NCBI GenBank assembly: GCA_900770075.1
Contig: CAAGIZ010000208.1
Coordinates: 1 to 45,689, forward strand
Source of the DNA: Spirochaetia bacterium
GTDB lineage: Bacteria > Spirochaetota > Spirochaetia > Treponematales > Treponemataceae
Direction of reading: 5' to 3'
Length of the DNA stretch: 45,689 nucleotides
Shown here piece after piece: positions 32,863-42,549 of the stretch. The translations under genes were made by a program, and so were the position numbers. Within the stretch, counting starts at the first letter, position 1. The number at the start of each line of letters is the position of its first letter. The notes under the pieces were generated by a model. That model ran no database searches. It worked only from the letters and a program-made list of their open reading frames with translations, and was not told the origin of the DNA.

Positions 32863-34986
32863 CTATTCTATGTCTCCTAAAATTTCAAGATTTATCGAAC
32901 TGCCTGCCGCCAGGACTTCATTAAGCGAGATAACTACTGTTCCGGGCAGTTCCCGTTCAATCAGGTTATGCACCAGCTGCCTGACCTCCGGAGTCGGAGC
33001 CAGAATGACAGGGAAGATATTTCTGTCCCGAAGAGCCGCAATGCTGGAACTTACGGAACTGATGAATTTCCTGAAATCCACCTGATCAAAGGCAACATTC
33101 GGTGCCGAACCGTCATTCATGTCCACTACATTTGCAATGATTTTCTCAGACCAAGCCTGACTAAGCTGAACAACGGAAAGTTTTTTCTGTTCATCGTTTG
33201 GATCAACGTACTGAAGGCATATCTGCATGCCTAAAGCTTCCCTAACTTTTTCGATAAGAAGATAATGGGAGTGCACCATGCCACCATAATTTGCCAGAGT
33301 TTCCAAAATCGTAACTATATTTCTTATGGAAACGTTTTCCCTTAAAAGCCCCTGAAGAATTTTTTCTATTTCTCCGTAGGTGTACTTATAGGTATCCATA
33401 ACTTCTTCAACAACTACAGGATTTGTTTCCTTAATTTTGGTGATTATTGCGCTTACTTCCTGCCTTCCGAGAATTTCCGCAGCGTGACGGCGGATGATTT
33501 CTGTTATGTGGGTTGCGATTATGGAAGGAGGGTCAATTACAGAATAGCCTTTTCTTTCTGCTTCCAGCCGGTGTTCTTCACTTACCCATATTGCAGGGAG
33601 CCCGAAGGCTGGGTCTTTTGTTGGTTCACCGTTGATTTTTTCCATTACGGAACCGGTATCAAGGCACATGTAATAGCCAATCTTTATCTTTGCCCGACCG
33701 GCCTCTATCCCGCGGATTTTAAAACAGTATTCCTGAGGATCCAGCGTAAGGTTATCGATAATTCTTATTCTTGGAACCACAAGCCCCAGATCCACGGCAG
33801 CTTCCCGGCGAATTCTCGTTATCCGTTCAAGGAGTTCTGCACCTTTTTCTTTATTTACAAGGTCGATTAAGGCCACACCTATTTCAAGACAGAGAGGATC
33901 CAAAGGCACCACAGGGCTTATTTCCTCAGGAGCTGCGGACTGTTTTTTTGCTTTTGCAGCAGCTTCTTCTTCCATTTTTTTTGCAAAAGACAGTTTTTCT
34001 TTTTTCTGAATGGAATAGCCGAAGTATATGAGCGCACCGCCAAAGAGTATAAGCAGAACCACAAGAAAAGGCGACGTATGGAAGATGAGTGCCATGGCCA
34101 TAAGGATTCCGCCGGAGATGGTGAATACAGACCCGCTGATGCTGAACTGCTTTTTTATTTCCTCTCCTAAAACTTCGTTAGAATTGCTTCCTGTTACAAG
34201 GACTGCCGTAGCAACTGAAAGTATCAGCGAAGGAAGCTGACTTAAAAGACCGTCTCCTATTGTAAGCATTGGAAATGTTGCAATGGCAGAACTAAAATCC
34301 ATACCATGTTTGATTACAGCATACAAAATTCCGCCTACCAGGTTTATGGCTGTGATAAAAATACCTGCCTTTACGTTTCCGCTTACAAACTTTGAGGAAC
34401 CGTCCATTGTAGAGTAAAAGTCACACTCCCTCTGAATGTCGGCCTTTTTTTGCCGTGCCTGTTCATCGGTAATGGAACCGGAATTCAGTTCTGAATCCAC
34501 TGCAAACATCTTTGAGTTCATGGAATCGAGGGCAAAACGGGCCTGAACTTCTGTAACCCGTCCGGCACCTTTCGTGATTACGATTACCTGAATTATTATG
34601 ATTATCAGAAAGATTATGAAACCTATGGCAGGCTGCCCTTGTGCGACTACATTTGCAAAGGATTTTATCATGGTTCCCTCAAAACTATCAAAGCCCACAT
34701 GACCGTATCTGAGAATATATCTGGTTGAACAGACGTTAAGAGCAAGACCGAACACTGTTGCAAAAAGAATAACCCTGGGAAAAGAGGAAAGTTTTGACGC
34801 TTTTGGAGTGTATAAAACCACAAGAAAGATTATCAGGGAAATGGATATATTTAAAATCATCAGAAAATCCAGAACCCCGCCGGTTACTGGTATGAGGAGC
34901 ATAAAGACAATGAAAATTCCAAAAACAGCGGCAAGAGAATTCGATACTTTTGTCCTGTTTAAAAATTCAGTTAAACGGTTAGCCAC
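32863..34986 (-). CDS. flhA: flagellar type III export gate protein FlhA
   Basis: This 707-residue protein has about eight N-terminal membrane helices (to about residue 330) and a large C-terminal cytosolic domain that docks chaperone-substrate complexes. Conserved FHIPEP-region features are visible: TRYILRYGHVGFDSFE, DSMNSKMFAVDSELNSG, and GDGLLSQLPSLILS. The C-terminal domain has VPRIRIIDNLTLDPQEYCFKI and ITEIIRRHAAEILGRQE. It lies 21 bp after flhB in the same operon. Confidence 0.96.
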   Translation of the reverse strand: MANRLTEFLNRTKVSNSLAAVFGIFIVFMLLIPVTGGVLDFLMILNISISLIIFLVVLYTPKASKLSSFPRVILFATVFGLALNVCSTRYILRYGHVGFDSFEGTMIKSFANVVAQGQPAIGFIIFLIIIIIQVIVITKGAGRVTEVQARFALDSMNSKMFAVDSELNSGSITDEQARQKKADIQRECDFYSTMDGSSKFVSGNVKAGIFITAINLVGGILYAVIKHGMDFSSAIATFPMLTIGDGLLSQLPSLILSVATAVLVTGSNSNEVLGEEIKKQFSISGSVFTISGGILMAMALIFHTSPFLVVLLILFGGALIYFGYSIQKKEKLSFAKKMEEEAAAKAKKQSAAPEEISPVVPLDPLCLEIGVALIDLVNKEKGAELLERITRIRREAAVDLGLVVPRIRIIDNLTLDPQEYCFKIRGIEAGRAKIKIGYYMCLDTGSVMEKINGEPTKDPAFGLPAIWVSEEHRLEAERKGYSVIDPPSIIATHITEIIRRHAAEILGRQEVSAIITKIKETNPVVVEEVMDTYKYTYGEIEKILQGLLRENVSIRNIVTILETLANYGGMVHSHYLLIEKVREALGMQICLQYVDPNDEQKKLSVVQLSQAWSEKIIANVVDMNDGSAPNVAFDQVDFRKFISSVSSSIAALRDRNIFPVILAPTPEVRQLVHNLIERELPGTVVISLNEVLAAGSSINLEILGDIE

Positions 34987-35007
34987 ATCCCACCCCTGGT
35001 AAACCTT

Positions 35008-36105
35008 CTACTTTTTTTTATTGAGATAACCTATCTGACTATAAACGATTGCAATCGCCTGTATATATATATCAGGTATTATATCACCAACTTCAACATT
35101 TGAATAGAGTGCCCGGGCAAGAGGAACGTTTTCTACCCGCGGAATTCCATTTTCGTCTGCCAGATCCCTGATTCTCTTTGCAATCAAATCCTCACCCTTT
35201 GCATTTACTACAGGACGGTCAGTTTTTGCCGCATCGTATTTCAGTGCAACTGAATAATGGGTTGGGTTTGTAATAACTACATCGCTTTCCGAAACCGCTT
35301 TAGGCAGATTCTGGGACAAAAGTTCCCTCTGAGCCTGCTGAAGTTTTCCCTTAACTTCCGGATCTCCTTCTTCTTCCTTAAATTCCTGCTTTACGTCCTG
35401 CTTCGTCATCTTCAACTGTTCCATAAATTCATGACGCTGCATAAAATAGTCAGGAATGGAAACAGCAAGAAAGATAACGGCACAGAAAGCAAGTATCTGA
35501 GCAGCACACCTGCCTACAAGACCAGCAGCCAGCCGTATGGAGCCGGTATTCAGCAGGGCAAGGATATCGGCAATATTCATTTTTATAACGATGACCGCCG
35601 TAATGACCACAGCCGTTATTTTTACCAGTGACTTTACCACATTGAGGGCACCGGCAGCAGAAAAAACGGTCTTTCTAAGGTACTGCCCGATTTTTGGAAC
35701 TATGTTGGAAAACTTGAATTGAATGGGCTCCAGGGAAAAAATAAATCCCCGGTTTTGAATAAGGTTTCCCGCAACCCCGGCAACCACACCGCAAAAAGAC
35801 AGCGGCAGCACCATCTTTGCAAAATTCTGAAGAAAAAACACAAAAAACTGAGATGCACTGACATTTTCCTCTGAACATCTGGAAAAATAAAACACCAGAA
35901 TCTGCTCGCACATCCTCAGACAGGAAGGTGCTGCAATTATCAGGACGATTACACACATAAGCATGACTATTGCACTGGTAAGTTCCTGACTCTTTGCCAC
36001 ACGGCCTTTTTTCCGTTCCCGCCTCAGCCTGGACTCTGTAGGGTCTTCTGTACGGCCTTCGTCTTCTGCTGCAAACCACTGAAGGTCAATCTGCTCAAAA
36101 CTCAT
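35008..36105 (-). CDS. flhB: flagellar export switch protein FlhB
   Basis: This 365-residue protein has four membrane helices and a cytosolic tail that cleaves itself to switch export specificity from rod/hook to filament. The autocleavage motif NPTH is at 280-283 (SDVVITNPTHYSVALKY). The N-terminal EDEGRTEDPTESRLRRERKKGRVAKS is typical. It begins with an extra cytosolic stretch (MSFEQIDLQWFAA). It starts right at the fliR stop (36106) and precedes flhA by 21 bp. Confidence 0.96.
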   Translation of the reverse strand: MSFEQIDLQWFAAEDEGRTEDPTESRLRRERKKGRVAKSQELTSAIVMLMCVIVLIIAAPSCLRMCEQILVFYFSRCSEENVSASQFFVFFLQNFAKMVLPLSFCGVVAGVAGNLIQNRGFIFSLEPIQFKFSNIVPKIGQYLRKTVFSAAGALNVVKSLVKITAVVITAVIVIKMNIADILALLNTGSIRLAAGLVGRCAAQILAFCAVIFLAVSIPDYFMQRHEFMEQLKMTKQDVKQEFKEEEGDPEVKGKLQQAQRELLSQNLPKAVSESDVVITNPTHYSVALKYDAAKTDRPVVNAKGEDLIAKRIRDLADENGIPRVENVPLARALYSNVEVGDIIPDIYIQAIAIVYSQIGYLNKKK

Positions 36106-36921
36106 CTAGTGCCCTCCCCCTGTTCCATAAAAGGCAAAAAGGTTCTCCAAGGCCTTAAAGCCCGACGCAAAGGACGAGATAAAATAATCGCAAAGGCTTC
36201 CCATAAGGCTCATTATTATGAAGAAGGAAAGCAAAATCAAAACAGGAAAACCTTCCGAAAGCAGGTTCATCTGCGGGGCTGCTTTTCCCAAAATTCCCGT
36301 AGTTATTGAAACGAGAATAAGGGTTCCCATAATAGGAAGGGCAATCACAAAGGCACAGGCAAAAAGCCGGGTAAGGGATCCCAGCATAAAGGAAATCATC
36401 TCCTGTCTTGAAGCGGCCATCACAAGATTAACGGCATTCAGGGCATCAAAACTTGCAGTAAGGGCCTTTCCAAAAAGCAGCTGAGCCCAATGCCCCTGCA
36501 GAAAAATCAGCATGGCTATAAGGTTAAAGAACTGTCCCATAAGCGGGTTTTCAACCTGACTGAGTGCATCGTAGACTTCAGAAGCAGAAAAGCCCATCTG
36601 AAAGGCAAAAAACTGACCGGCCGTACTGAAAGCACTGAAAATTATGCTGATGAAAAAACCGGTGATTATGCCGATCATTCCCTCTCCTGCAAGAAGAAGA
36701 ATGTAATCGATTGAAAAGGCTGCATCTTCGGAAATATAGGGAAGATAAAGTCCCGTGTCTATGTGTGGAAAAATCAGATAAGCCATGTAGCCTGCAAGAG
36801 AAATCTTTGCAATTCTGGAAATCGTCCGCATGGAAAAAAGAGGCATTGTCATCACCATTGCAAAACACCTGACGGCTGCCAGAAGATAAAACGGAGCCTG
36901 CCAGATAATTCTTTCAAGCAT
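36106..36921 (-). CDS. fliR: flagellar export gate protein FliR
   Basis: This 271-residue membrane protein has about six helices and is part of the FliPQR export gate. It has the characteristic LSAFSTAGQFFAFQMGFSAS and a polar segment around QVENPLMGQFFNLIA. FliQ ends 17 bp upstream and flhB starts immediately downstream, the usual fliP-fliQ-fliR-flhB order. Confidence 0.94.
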   Translation of the reverse strand: MLERIIWQAPFYLLAAVRCFAMVMTMPLFSMRTISRIAKISLAGYMAYLIFPHIDTGLYLPYISEDAAFSIDYILLLAGEGMIGIITGFFISIIFSAFSTAGQFFAFQMGFSASEVYDALSQVENPLMGQFFNLIAMLIFLQGHWAQLLFGKALTASFDALNAVNLVMAASRQEMISFMLGSLTRLFACAFVIALPIMGTLILVSITTGILGKAAPQMNLLSEGFPVLILLSFFIIMSLMGSLCDYFISSFASGFKALENLFAFYGTGGGH

Positions 36922-36938
36922 AGGACTTCACTCCACGT

Positions 36939-37208
36939 TTATCTGGCAAGATCAGGAATCATTCCGAAAAGATTCAAGGTGTATCCGCGAAGGGATGCAA
37001 ACATCCAGCCGCCAAGCAGTGCAAGCATGGCAAGGATGACAAGCATTTTTGGGAGAAAAGTAAGGGTCTGCTCCTGAATTGAAGTCGTAGCCTGAAAAAT
37101 TGCAACGATAAGGCCGATTATCAGGGCAGCTCCCAGAATCGGGGCGGTCATGACAAAAACCTGAAAAACAGCCCCCCTTACGAGGGAAACCAAATCACCG
37201 ATGCTCAT
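36939..37208 (-). CDS. fliQ: flagellar export gate protein FliQ
   Basis: This 89-residue protein has two membrane helices, the length and pattern of FliQ. The linker ATTSIQEQTLTFLPKMLVI is the family's best-conserved stretch. It assembles around FliP in the export gate. It sits 14 bp from fliP and 17 bp from fliR. Confidence 0.95.
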   Translation of the reverse strand: MSIGDLVSLVRGAVFQVFVMTAPILGAALIIGLIVAIFQATTSIQEQTLTFLPKMLVILAMLALLGGWMFASLRGYTLNLFGMIPDLAR

Positions 37209-37222
37209 CTAATCCACCTCCC

Positions 37223-38080
37223 TTAATGCAGAACCGAAGAAAAAAGCTGCTGAGTCAAAAGTCCCCAGCCGTCTACCAGAACAAAAAGCATGAGTTTAAA
37301 AGGCATTGAAATCTGAACAGGCGGAAGCATCATCATACCCATGCTCATGAGAATGCTGGCAACCACCATATCTATGACTATAAACGGAATATACAAAATA
37401 ATTCCGATTTTAAACGCAACGGTAAGTTCGTGAAGAATATATGAAGGAACAAGCACATACATCGGAACATCATCCAGTGTTTCTGGAGTATCAAGCTTTG
37501 CCATTCCCATAAAAGTCTGAATATAGGAAGTGTCTTTATACATCTGAGAGTACATGAAATTTTTCAAGGGCTTTTCTGCTTCCCTGTAAGCCTGCTCGAT
37601 AGTCACCTGGCCGTCGTTCAAAGGTTTAAAAGAAGCTGAATAAATCTGCCGGAAAACAGGCCACATGACAAAAAGCGTCATAAAAAGCGCAATACCGTTC
37701 AGCACGGAGGTAGGAGGAACCTGCTGAAGGGAAAGGGCCCTTTTTATGAAATCCAGAACGATGGAAAACCTTAAAAAACAGGTCATTAAAATCAATATGC
37801 TTGGAGCCAGGGAAAGAAGTGTCAGAAGGAGAAGCAGCTGAAAGTTAAAGGCAATCTGGGAGCCGGTTCTTGGACGGGTTATGCTTATGTCTATGTTAGG
37901 AAAATCAAGGGGCCTGACAGAAGGGTTCATCTGCGTAGTGCCCTGTACAGAGCCGCCGGGAAAATTCTGATTTTGAGAAGACTGGGAAGCTACCGGCAGC
38001 AGGCAAAAAGAAAGCAGCAGACCCAAAAAAGCAGGCTTTAAAAATTTTTTTACCTTAAAGAATGTAAAACTTTTTTTCAT
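37223..38080 (-). CDS. fliP: flagellar export gate protein FliP
   Basis: This 285-residue protein has a cleavable signal peptide (about 1-33, LGLLLSFCLLPVASQ) followed by about four membrane helices. Conserved FliP segments are visible: SLAPSILILMTCFLRFSIVLDFIKRALSLQQVPPTSVLNG and IPFIVIDMVVASILMSMGMMMLPPVQISMPFKLMLFVLVDGW (shown here only as family landmarks). It forms the core of the export channel. It lies in the order fliO-fliP-fliQ. Confidence 0.95.
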   Translation of the reverse strand: MKKSFTFFKVKKFLKPAFLGLLLSFCLLPVASQSSQNQNFPGGSVQGTTQMNPSVRPLDFPNIDISITRPRTGSQIAFNFQLLLLLTLLSLAPSILILMTCFLRFSIVLDFIKRALSLQQVPPTSVLNGIALFMTLFVMWPVFRQIYSASFKPLNDGQVTIEQAYREAEKPLKNFMYSQMYKDTSYIQTFMGMAKLDTPETLDDVPMYVLVPSYILHELTVAFKIGIILYIPFIVIDMVVASILMSMGMMMLPPVQISMPFKLMLFVLVDGWGLLTQQLFSSVLH

Positions 38081-38102
38081 ATACGAAGTCCCTTTAAAAG
38101 TT

Positions 38103-38750
38103 TCAAGAGTTTTGATTTTCAGAATTGAATTTTTCTCTCTGTTTTTTTATTTCTTCCACTGGATTTGAAAGGTTTTCTTCGTAAATATTCACCTCAGGTT
38201 CCTTGCTGGATCCCGGCATAAAGATGTCAAGAATTTCACGGAAAGAACGGGGCTTTTCAACTTTTGAATTCGTATCGGCATAAAGATTCATGGCATTTAC
38301 CAGTTCTTTATCTTCGATTTTTCCAATAAGGTTAATCTGCTCGTCGCTTACCCCGATTAAAAAGGCATTGTCCTGAAGGGTAATTACCTGCACTGATTTG
38401 CCGGGACTCAGAGTCAATTGACTCACTTTCCGCAAAAAAGGGTCGCTGTCGTTTTCTGATTTTATGCTTTTTTTCAAAAAGTGAAAGATTCCCCAGGAAA
38501 TTCCTATTACCACGGCCAAGGCAAAAATCATCTTTACGAAAATCCACACCGTAGAAAGGGCACCGGAAGATTTTTCAGTTTGAACTGCTTCAGGAAGGTT
38601 AAGCTGAATTTGAGAAGGATCCGTATCTATGCTGAAAGACTGATTTTTGGAAACGTTTTCCGGAAAAGAATCCTTATTCTGAGAAAAGACCGCCAGATTA
38701 CAACACAAAAACAAAACTGCAGCGGCAGCCAAGAGAGTTAATTTTTTCAT
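38103..38750 (-). CDS. fliO: flagellar biosynthesis protein FliO/FliZ
   Basis: This 215-residue protein has an N-terminal signal or first helix, then a periplasmic segment, one membrane helix about 68-90 (IFVKMIFALAVVIGISWGIF), and a cytosolic FliO domain (VSQLTLSPGKSVQVITLQDNAFLIGVSD). The tail (about 160-215) is charged and likely disordered. FliO assists assembly of the FliP ring. It is placed between fliN/Y and fliP as in other spirochaetes. Confidence 0.9.
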   Translation of the reverse strand: MKKLTLLAAAAVLFLCCNLAVFSQNKDSFPENVSKNQSFSIDTDPSQIQLNLPEAVQTEKSSGALSTVWIFVKMIFALAVVIGISWGIFHFLKKSIKSENDSDPFLRKVSQLTLSPGKSVQVITLQDNAFLIGVSDEQINLIGKIEDKELVNAMNLYADTNSKVEKPRSFREILDIFMPGSSKEPEVNIYEENLSNPVEEIKKQREKFNSENQNS

Positions 38751-38835
38751 TTTTTCCCACCCGTTTTTATCTGTCAGCTAAAAGGCAGGCTGCAGAAAAG
38801 AATGGATAAATCCTCTGCTGCAGACCGCCATAAAG

Positions 38836-40029
38836 CTAGTGTAAATCCGACACCCTTTCCATCGGCGAAAGGATTTCAGTTACACGAACACCAAAGTTTT
38901 CGTCGATTACTACAACTTCTCCTTTGGCAATAGGTTTATGATTTACGAGAATGTCTACAGGTTCACCGGCCAGTTTGTCCAGTTCGATGATCGTACCCTC
39001 TCCCATTCCCAAAATTTCTTTTATCTGCTTCTTTGTCCGTCCAAGTTCTACGGTCATCTCCATGAATACGTCCATGATAAGACCGATGTTTCCCTGCTCA
39101 GCAGAACCACTTCCGCCCATAAGGTTAGGGAACTGAATTGACTGAACGTTCGGCATATTCATACCCAGAATCTGGCCGCCAGGCATCTGAGGCTGCATGC
39201 CCATCCCCATATTCGGCATTGCACCCATTCCCATCTGAGGCTGCTGCATTCCCATATTCGGCATTGCTCCCATGCCCATCTGAGGCTGCATGCCCATTCC
39301 CATGTTAGGCATACCGCCCATCTGCTGCTGAGGCTGTCCCATAAAGCCTCCAAGCCCGCCGCCAGCAGCGGAAACAGGGTCAAGTTCTGCAACTCCGCCG
39401 CCGAGAGCCTTTACCATTTCCTCGGCAACGCCGCTTGCCACAGCCTCCCAGAGGACATAGTTCTGAGAATCAAGGGAATAAGTGTAGGTAAAAAGGCAGA
39501 ATTTTCCCTGAGGAATACGAACCATAGCTTTCGGCACGTGAACTGCTTCCGGTGGATTTGCAGCAAGACCGGGAAGTTTTCCTTCTTTGCTCAGTTCCGT
39601 TATTTCAGAACCTGAGTGGTTCGATACGACTTCCGAAATTACGGAAAGAGCCATATCATCAAGTTCCGCCTGTTCTTCTTTGTTGATGAGCCCGGTCAGT
39701 TTCTGGGCAAATTCTGTAGAAAGCACGAAAAGATGATCACCTTTCAGACCTGTGGAAAAATCAGCCATAACCGCAACTACCATTTCCGGCAGTTTTGCAA
39801 GCAGCTGATCCCGGTCGATAACCTCCACAGACGGAGTTTCCACAGAAAAATCACTGCCTGTCATGGAATTGAGTTTTGACTTCAGTTCGTCTTTTATGCC
39901 GTCCGCAAATTTTTCAAGAACGGAAGTATCGATATTCAGGGAAGGAGAACTCCCTCCAGCAATTCCGCCCATATCTACGCCTGACAGCAGAGCGTCAATT
40001 TCGTCCTGAGAAATAGCACCGTCACTCAT
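38836..40029 (-). CDS. fliY: flagellar motor switch protein FliN/FliY with Met/Gln/Gly-rich linker
   Basis: This 397-residue switch-complex protein has three parts. An N-terminal GAISQDEIDALLSG motif, shared with FliM, binds CheY-P. A CheC-like middle domain spans about 55-215. The C-terminal FliN (SpoA) domain is about 310-397 (VFMEMTVELGRTKKQIKEIL and GEVVVIDENFGVRV). Between them lies a linker of about 90 residues with near-tandem PQMGMGAMPNMGM units. I chose the ATG at 40029, which has AAGGAG 9 nt upstream; it overlaps the fliM stop by 8 nt. It likely carries both switch and CheY-P handling roles. Confidence 0.93.
   Translation of the reverse strand: MSDGAISQDEIDALLSGVDMGGIAGGSSPSLNIDTSVLEKFADGIKDELKSKLNSMTGSDFSVETPSVEVIDRDQLLAKLPEMVVAVMADFSTGLKGDHLFVLSTEFAQKLTGLINKEEQAELDDMALSVISEVVSNHSGSEITELSKEGKLPGLAANPPEAVHVPKAMVRIPQGKFCLFTYTYSLDSQNYVLWEAVASGVAEEMVKALGGGVAELDPVSAAGGGLGGFMGQPQQQMGGMPNMGMGMQPQMGMGAMPNMGMQQPQMGMGAMPNMGMGMQPQMPGGQILGMNMPNVQSIQFPNLMGGSGSAEQGNIGLIMDVFMEMTVELGRTKKQIKEILGMGEGTIIELDKLAGEPVDILVNHKPIAKGEVVVIDENFGVRVTEILSPMERVSDLH
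39177..39340 (-). repeat. imperfect tandem repeat encoding Met/Gly/Gln/Pro-rich linker
   Basis: About three copies of a 42-47 nt unit, translating to PQMGMGAMPNMGM-like repeats inside the FliN/FliY gene. Copy number could change by slippage or recombination without a frameshift when whole 45-nt units are gained or lost. Confidence 0.75.
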
Positions 40030-41056
40030 AAGATTCATCTCCTTCTACGGATAATTCTTCAAAATCTTCTGTTTCGCTGTCATCAATTTTTCCAATCACC
40101 TGAACAGCCATCTTTTTTCCAACAACGCCGGGCTGACAATAAAACTTTTTCTTATTGCCTACGCTGAGGGAAAGTGGATCCCCTACCCGCACGGTTGAAA
40201 GCCTTACAACATCACCGACACGCAGTGCAAGCACGTCCCGAATCGGCATATTGATAGTTCCAATTTCAGCAACAACATCCATATCCACGTCTGCAAGTTT
40301 TTCCTTCAGCGTTCCAAGATATTGTGTCGTCGAACTTCTCCGCACAGAACTGAACCAGAACTGTGACGAAAGTTTTGAAATAATCGGTTCTATGGTGAGG
40401 TACGGGATGCAGAAATTCATCATTCCCTCTTCTTCACCGACTTTTGTTTCCAAAGTTACAAGAACGACCATTTCAGAGGGAGGAACAATCTGCGCAAACT
40501 GAGGATTTGTTTCAATCTGACCAAGACGGGGCCTTAAATCTATAACCTGAGTCCAGGCTTCCCTCATATTTGCAAGAATTCTTACGATGATTCCTTCCAT
40601 TACCGACTGTTCGATATCGGTTAAATCCCGGCTTACCTTTGCCCCCTGACCCGTACCTCCAAAAAGTCGGTCAATCATGCTGAAAGTGATGGCCGGATCT
40701 ATTTCCAGAACAGCGTTTCCCTTCAGCGGATCCATATTGATTACTGCAAGAGTAGTAGGTGTAGGTATGGAACGGATGAATTCCTCATAAGTCAGCTGAT
40801 CTACAGAGGCTACGTGAACGTGAACCAGCGAACGAAGCTGTGCTGACAGTGAAGTAGTAGTAAGACGCGCAAAAGTTTCATGCATGATTGAAACGGTACG
40901 GATCTGTTCCTTAGAAAACTTATCCGGACGCTTAAAATCATAAATTTTTATCTTACGCGTATCATTTACAGGCTTAAAATCAGCATCTTCCGTATCGCCG
41001 GAACTTATAGCCTGCAGGAGCTGGTCAATTTCATCTTGTGACAGAACTTCGTTCAT
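40022..41056 (-). CDS. fliM: flagellar motor switch protein FliM
   Basis: This 344-residue protein has an N-terminal CheY-P-binding motif (LSQDEIDQLLQAI, 4-16). The middle CheC-like domain follows (INMDPLKGNAVLEIDPAITFSMIDRLFGG) and the C-terminal SpoA domain is about 255-330 (VRLSTVRVGDPLSLSVGNKKK). It forms the rotor-side switch ring with FliG and FliN. It is preceded by fliL at 27 bp and overlaps the fliN/Y start by 8 nt. Confidence 0.96.
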   Translation of the reverse strand: MNEVLSQDEIDQLLQAISSGDTEDADFKPVNDTRKIKIYDFKRPDKFSKEQIRTVSIMHETFARLTTTSLSAQLRSLVHVHVASVDQLTYEEFIRSIPTPTTLAVINMDPLKGNAVLEIDPAITFSMIDRLFGGTGQGAKVSRDLTDIEQSVMEGIIVRILANMREAWTQVIDLRPRLGQIETNPQFAQIVPPSEMVVLVTLETKVGEEEGMMNFCIPYLTIEPIISKLSSQFWFSSVRRSSTTQYLGTLKEKLADVDMDVVAEIGTINMPIRDVLALRVGDVVRLSTVRVGDPLSLSVGNKKKFYCQPGVVGKKMAVQVIGKIDDSETEDFEELSVEGDESYE

Positions 41057-41083
41057 GCCTGTTCCACCTTACAATTCGCTTCT

Positions 41084-41644
41084 TTACTGCTGAATGACAT
41101 CCAGCTGCATAAAACGCACGTCTTTTATTTTTGAACTGCTCAAAATAGAATCGTTAATCGCATTCCGTATTTCAATTCTCAGTTCTTCTTCGTTTTGAGG
41201 TCTCAGCTCATCGGCAGACTTCTGGGTAAAATACCGCCGCAAAAAATCCTTAAGTTCAACGGTGCGCTGGGTTATTTCAGTGGAAGTAGCCTTGTCGTCC
41301 TTTTTATACCCCAAAACAACGTCTACAATAACAGAAGAAGGATTTACATCGCTGGTCTTCGTTCTGATTACTCCCAGGGAATTGTACCAGTCCAGTATTT
41401 CCTTTGTTGAACTGTACTCTTCAGTTACGGGAATTACGGCAGCCTGAGTTTTACTTCCGCCCATAACCTTCATCGTAATCACGACTACAGTAACAATCAG
41501 TATAATCGCAACAAGACCGATTGCCACCCACTTCAAGAGCATTGGAAGAAGCCCTCCCATCCCCTTTCTTTTTGAAGATGCTGATGAAAGGTCGTCTGAA
41601 CCACCAGCATCATCGTTAAGGTCTAAATCGTTATCATCAGCCAT
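41084..41644 (-). CDS. fliL: flagellar basal body-associated protein FliL
   Basis: This 186-residue protein has a single membrane helix (about 31-53, LLPMLLKWVAIGLVAIILIVTVVV) and a periplasmic FliL domain (VIVDVVLGYKKDDKATSTEIT, RYFTQKSADELRPQNEEELR). It associates with the stator and supports torque. A GGAG site precedes the ATG. It follows motB by 159 bp in the operon; that gap carries no evident gene. Confidence 0.92.
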   Translation of the reverse strand: MADDNDLDLNDDAGGSDDLSSASSKRKGMGGLLPMLLKWVAIGLVAIILIVTVVVITMKVMGGSKTQAAVIPVTEEYSSTKEILDWYNSLGVIRTKTSDVNPSSVIVDVVLGYKKDDKATSTEITQRTVELKDFLRRYFTQKSADELRPQNEEELRIEIRNAINDSILSSSKIKDVRFMQLDVIQQ

Positions 41645-41803
41645 AAGTTACTCCATGTTATACATAAAAAATTCCTTGTTCTGCCAGGCACAACAGGGAA
41701 CTCCGCATTTTCAAAGTTCTCTCCGCTTTTATCTTCGGCAAAAAACAGGTTCAACTTAAGGAAAGACACAAAACTAAAAATCAGGTTTCTATTTTCTGTC
41801 TGC
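41645..41803. other. gap between motB and fliL
   Basis: 159 bp without a supported gene. An open frame crosses it on the minus strand but overlaps both neighbours and has no family-like features, so I do not call it. I see no clear promoter or terminator. Confidence 0.4.
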
Positions 41804-42541
41804 CTAAAAGTGACCCTCATCCAGAATTACTATATCAACCCTTCGGTTATAAGCCTGACCTTCCCTTGTATCATTGGAAAAAACAGGCCGGGTATCTGCA
41901 TAACCTGCAACCGAAAATTTTTCTTCATCCACGCCAAAATCGGCAAGATAATGAAGGGTATTCAGGGCCCTTGCTACAGAAAGTTCCCAGTTTGAAGGAT
42001 ACTGTCCGCCGGAAACCGGGGTGTTGTCCGTATGTCCTTCAATCCTGAACCTTCTCTTCTGAAGTTCCGGTTCCTGAAAAAACTTTGACAGTTTCAGCAG
42101 AATTTCCCTTGTTTCTTCGATGTCAAGTTCGGCACTCCCTTCTTCAAAAAATGCGTCGGAAGCCAAAGTGATTACAAGCCCCCTCTCATCGGAGGAAATC
42201 GTAATTTTTGCAGAGTGAATTTCAGGCGCAAAGAGGGAAATGGCCTTTTTTTTGGCAAGTCCCAGAGATTTTGCCTTTTCTATTGACGGAAGGCTGTTTA
42301 CCGTATTTCCCAAATCCGCAAGCCGCCCTGCCGTAAGGGACATACCGCCGGTTGGAGTGGGATTTTCCATGGACTCGTCCTGAATTGCAAGGGATGCCTG
42401 AATTTGAGAAAGGGTCGTCGTATCAACTTCGGAGGGGTCGTAGAGCATGACGAAGAAGCAGAGCATCAGGGTAATCATGTCTCCGTAGGTGCCCTGCCAA
42501 GCGGTTGAAGGCTTCTGTGGTTCTTTAGACTTTTTCGACAT
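41804..42541 (-). CDS. motB: flagellar stator protein MotB
   Basis: This 245-residue stator subunit has a short Lys-rich N-terminus and a single helix containing the essential proton- or ion-carrying Asp (D21 in TYGDMITLMLCFF). It has a plug/linker and a C-terminal OmpA-like peptidoglycan-binding domain (IEGHTDNTPVSGGQYPSNWELSVARA is split across 165-190). It pairs with MotA encoded 8 bp upstream. Confidence 0.96.
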   Translation of the reverse strand: MSKKSKEPQKPSTAWQGTYGDMITLMLCFFVMLYDPSEVDTTTLSQIQASLAIQDESMENPTPTGGMSLTAGRLADLGNTVNSLPSIEKAKSLGLAKKKAISLFAPEIHSAKITISSDERGLVITLASDAFFEEGSAELDIEETREILLKLSKFFQEPELQKRRFRIEGHTDNTPVSGGQYPSNWELSVARALNTLHYLADFGVDEEKFSVAGYADTRPVFSNDTREGQAYNRRVDIVILDEGHF

Positions 42542-42549
42542 CTTCTTTC

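Noticed and set aside
41623..41820. A 65-codon frame across the motB-fliL gap
   Set aside because: It overlaps both genes, lacks a ribosome-binding site and resembles no known small protein.
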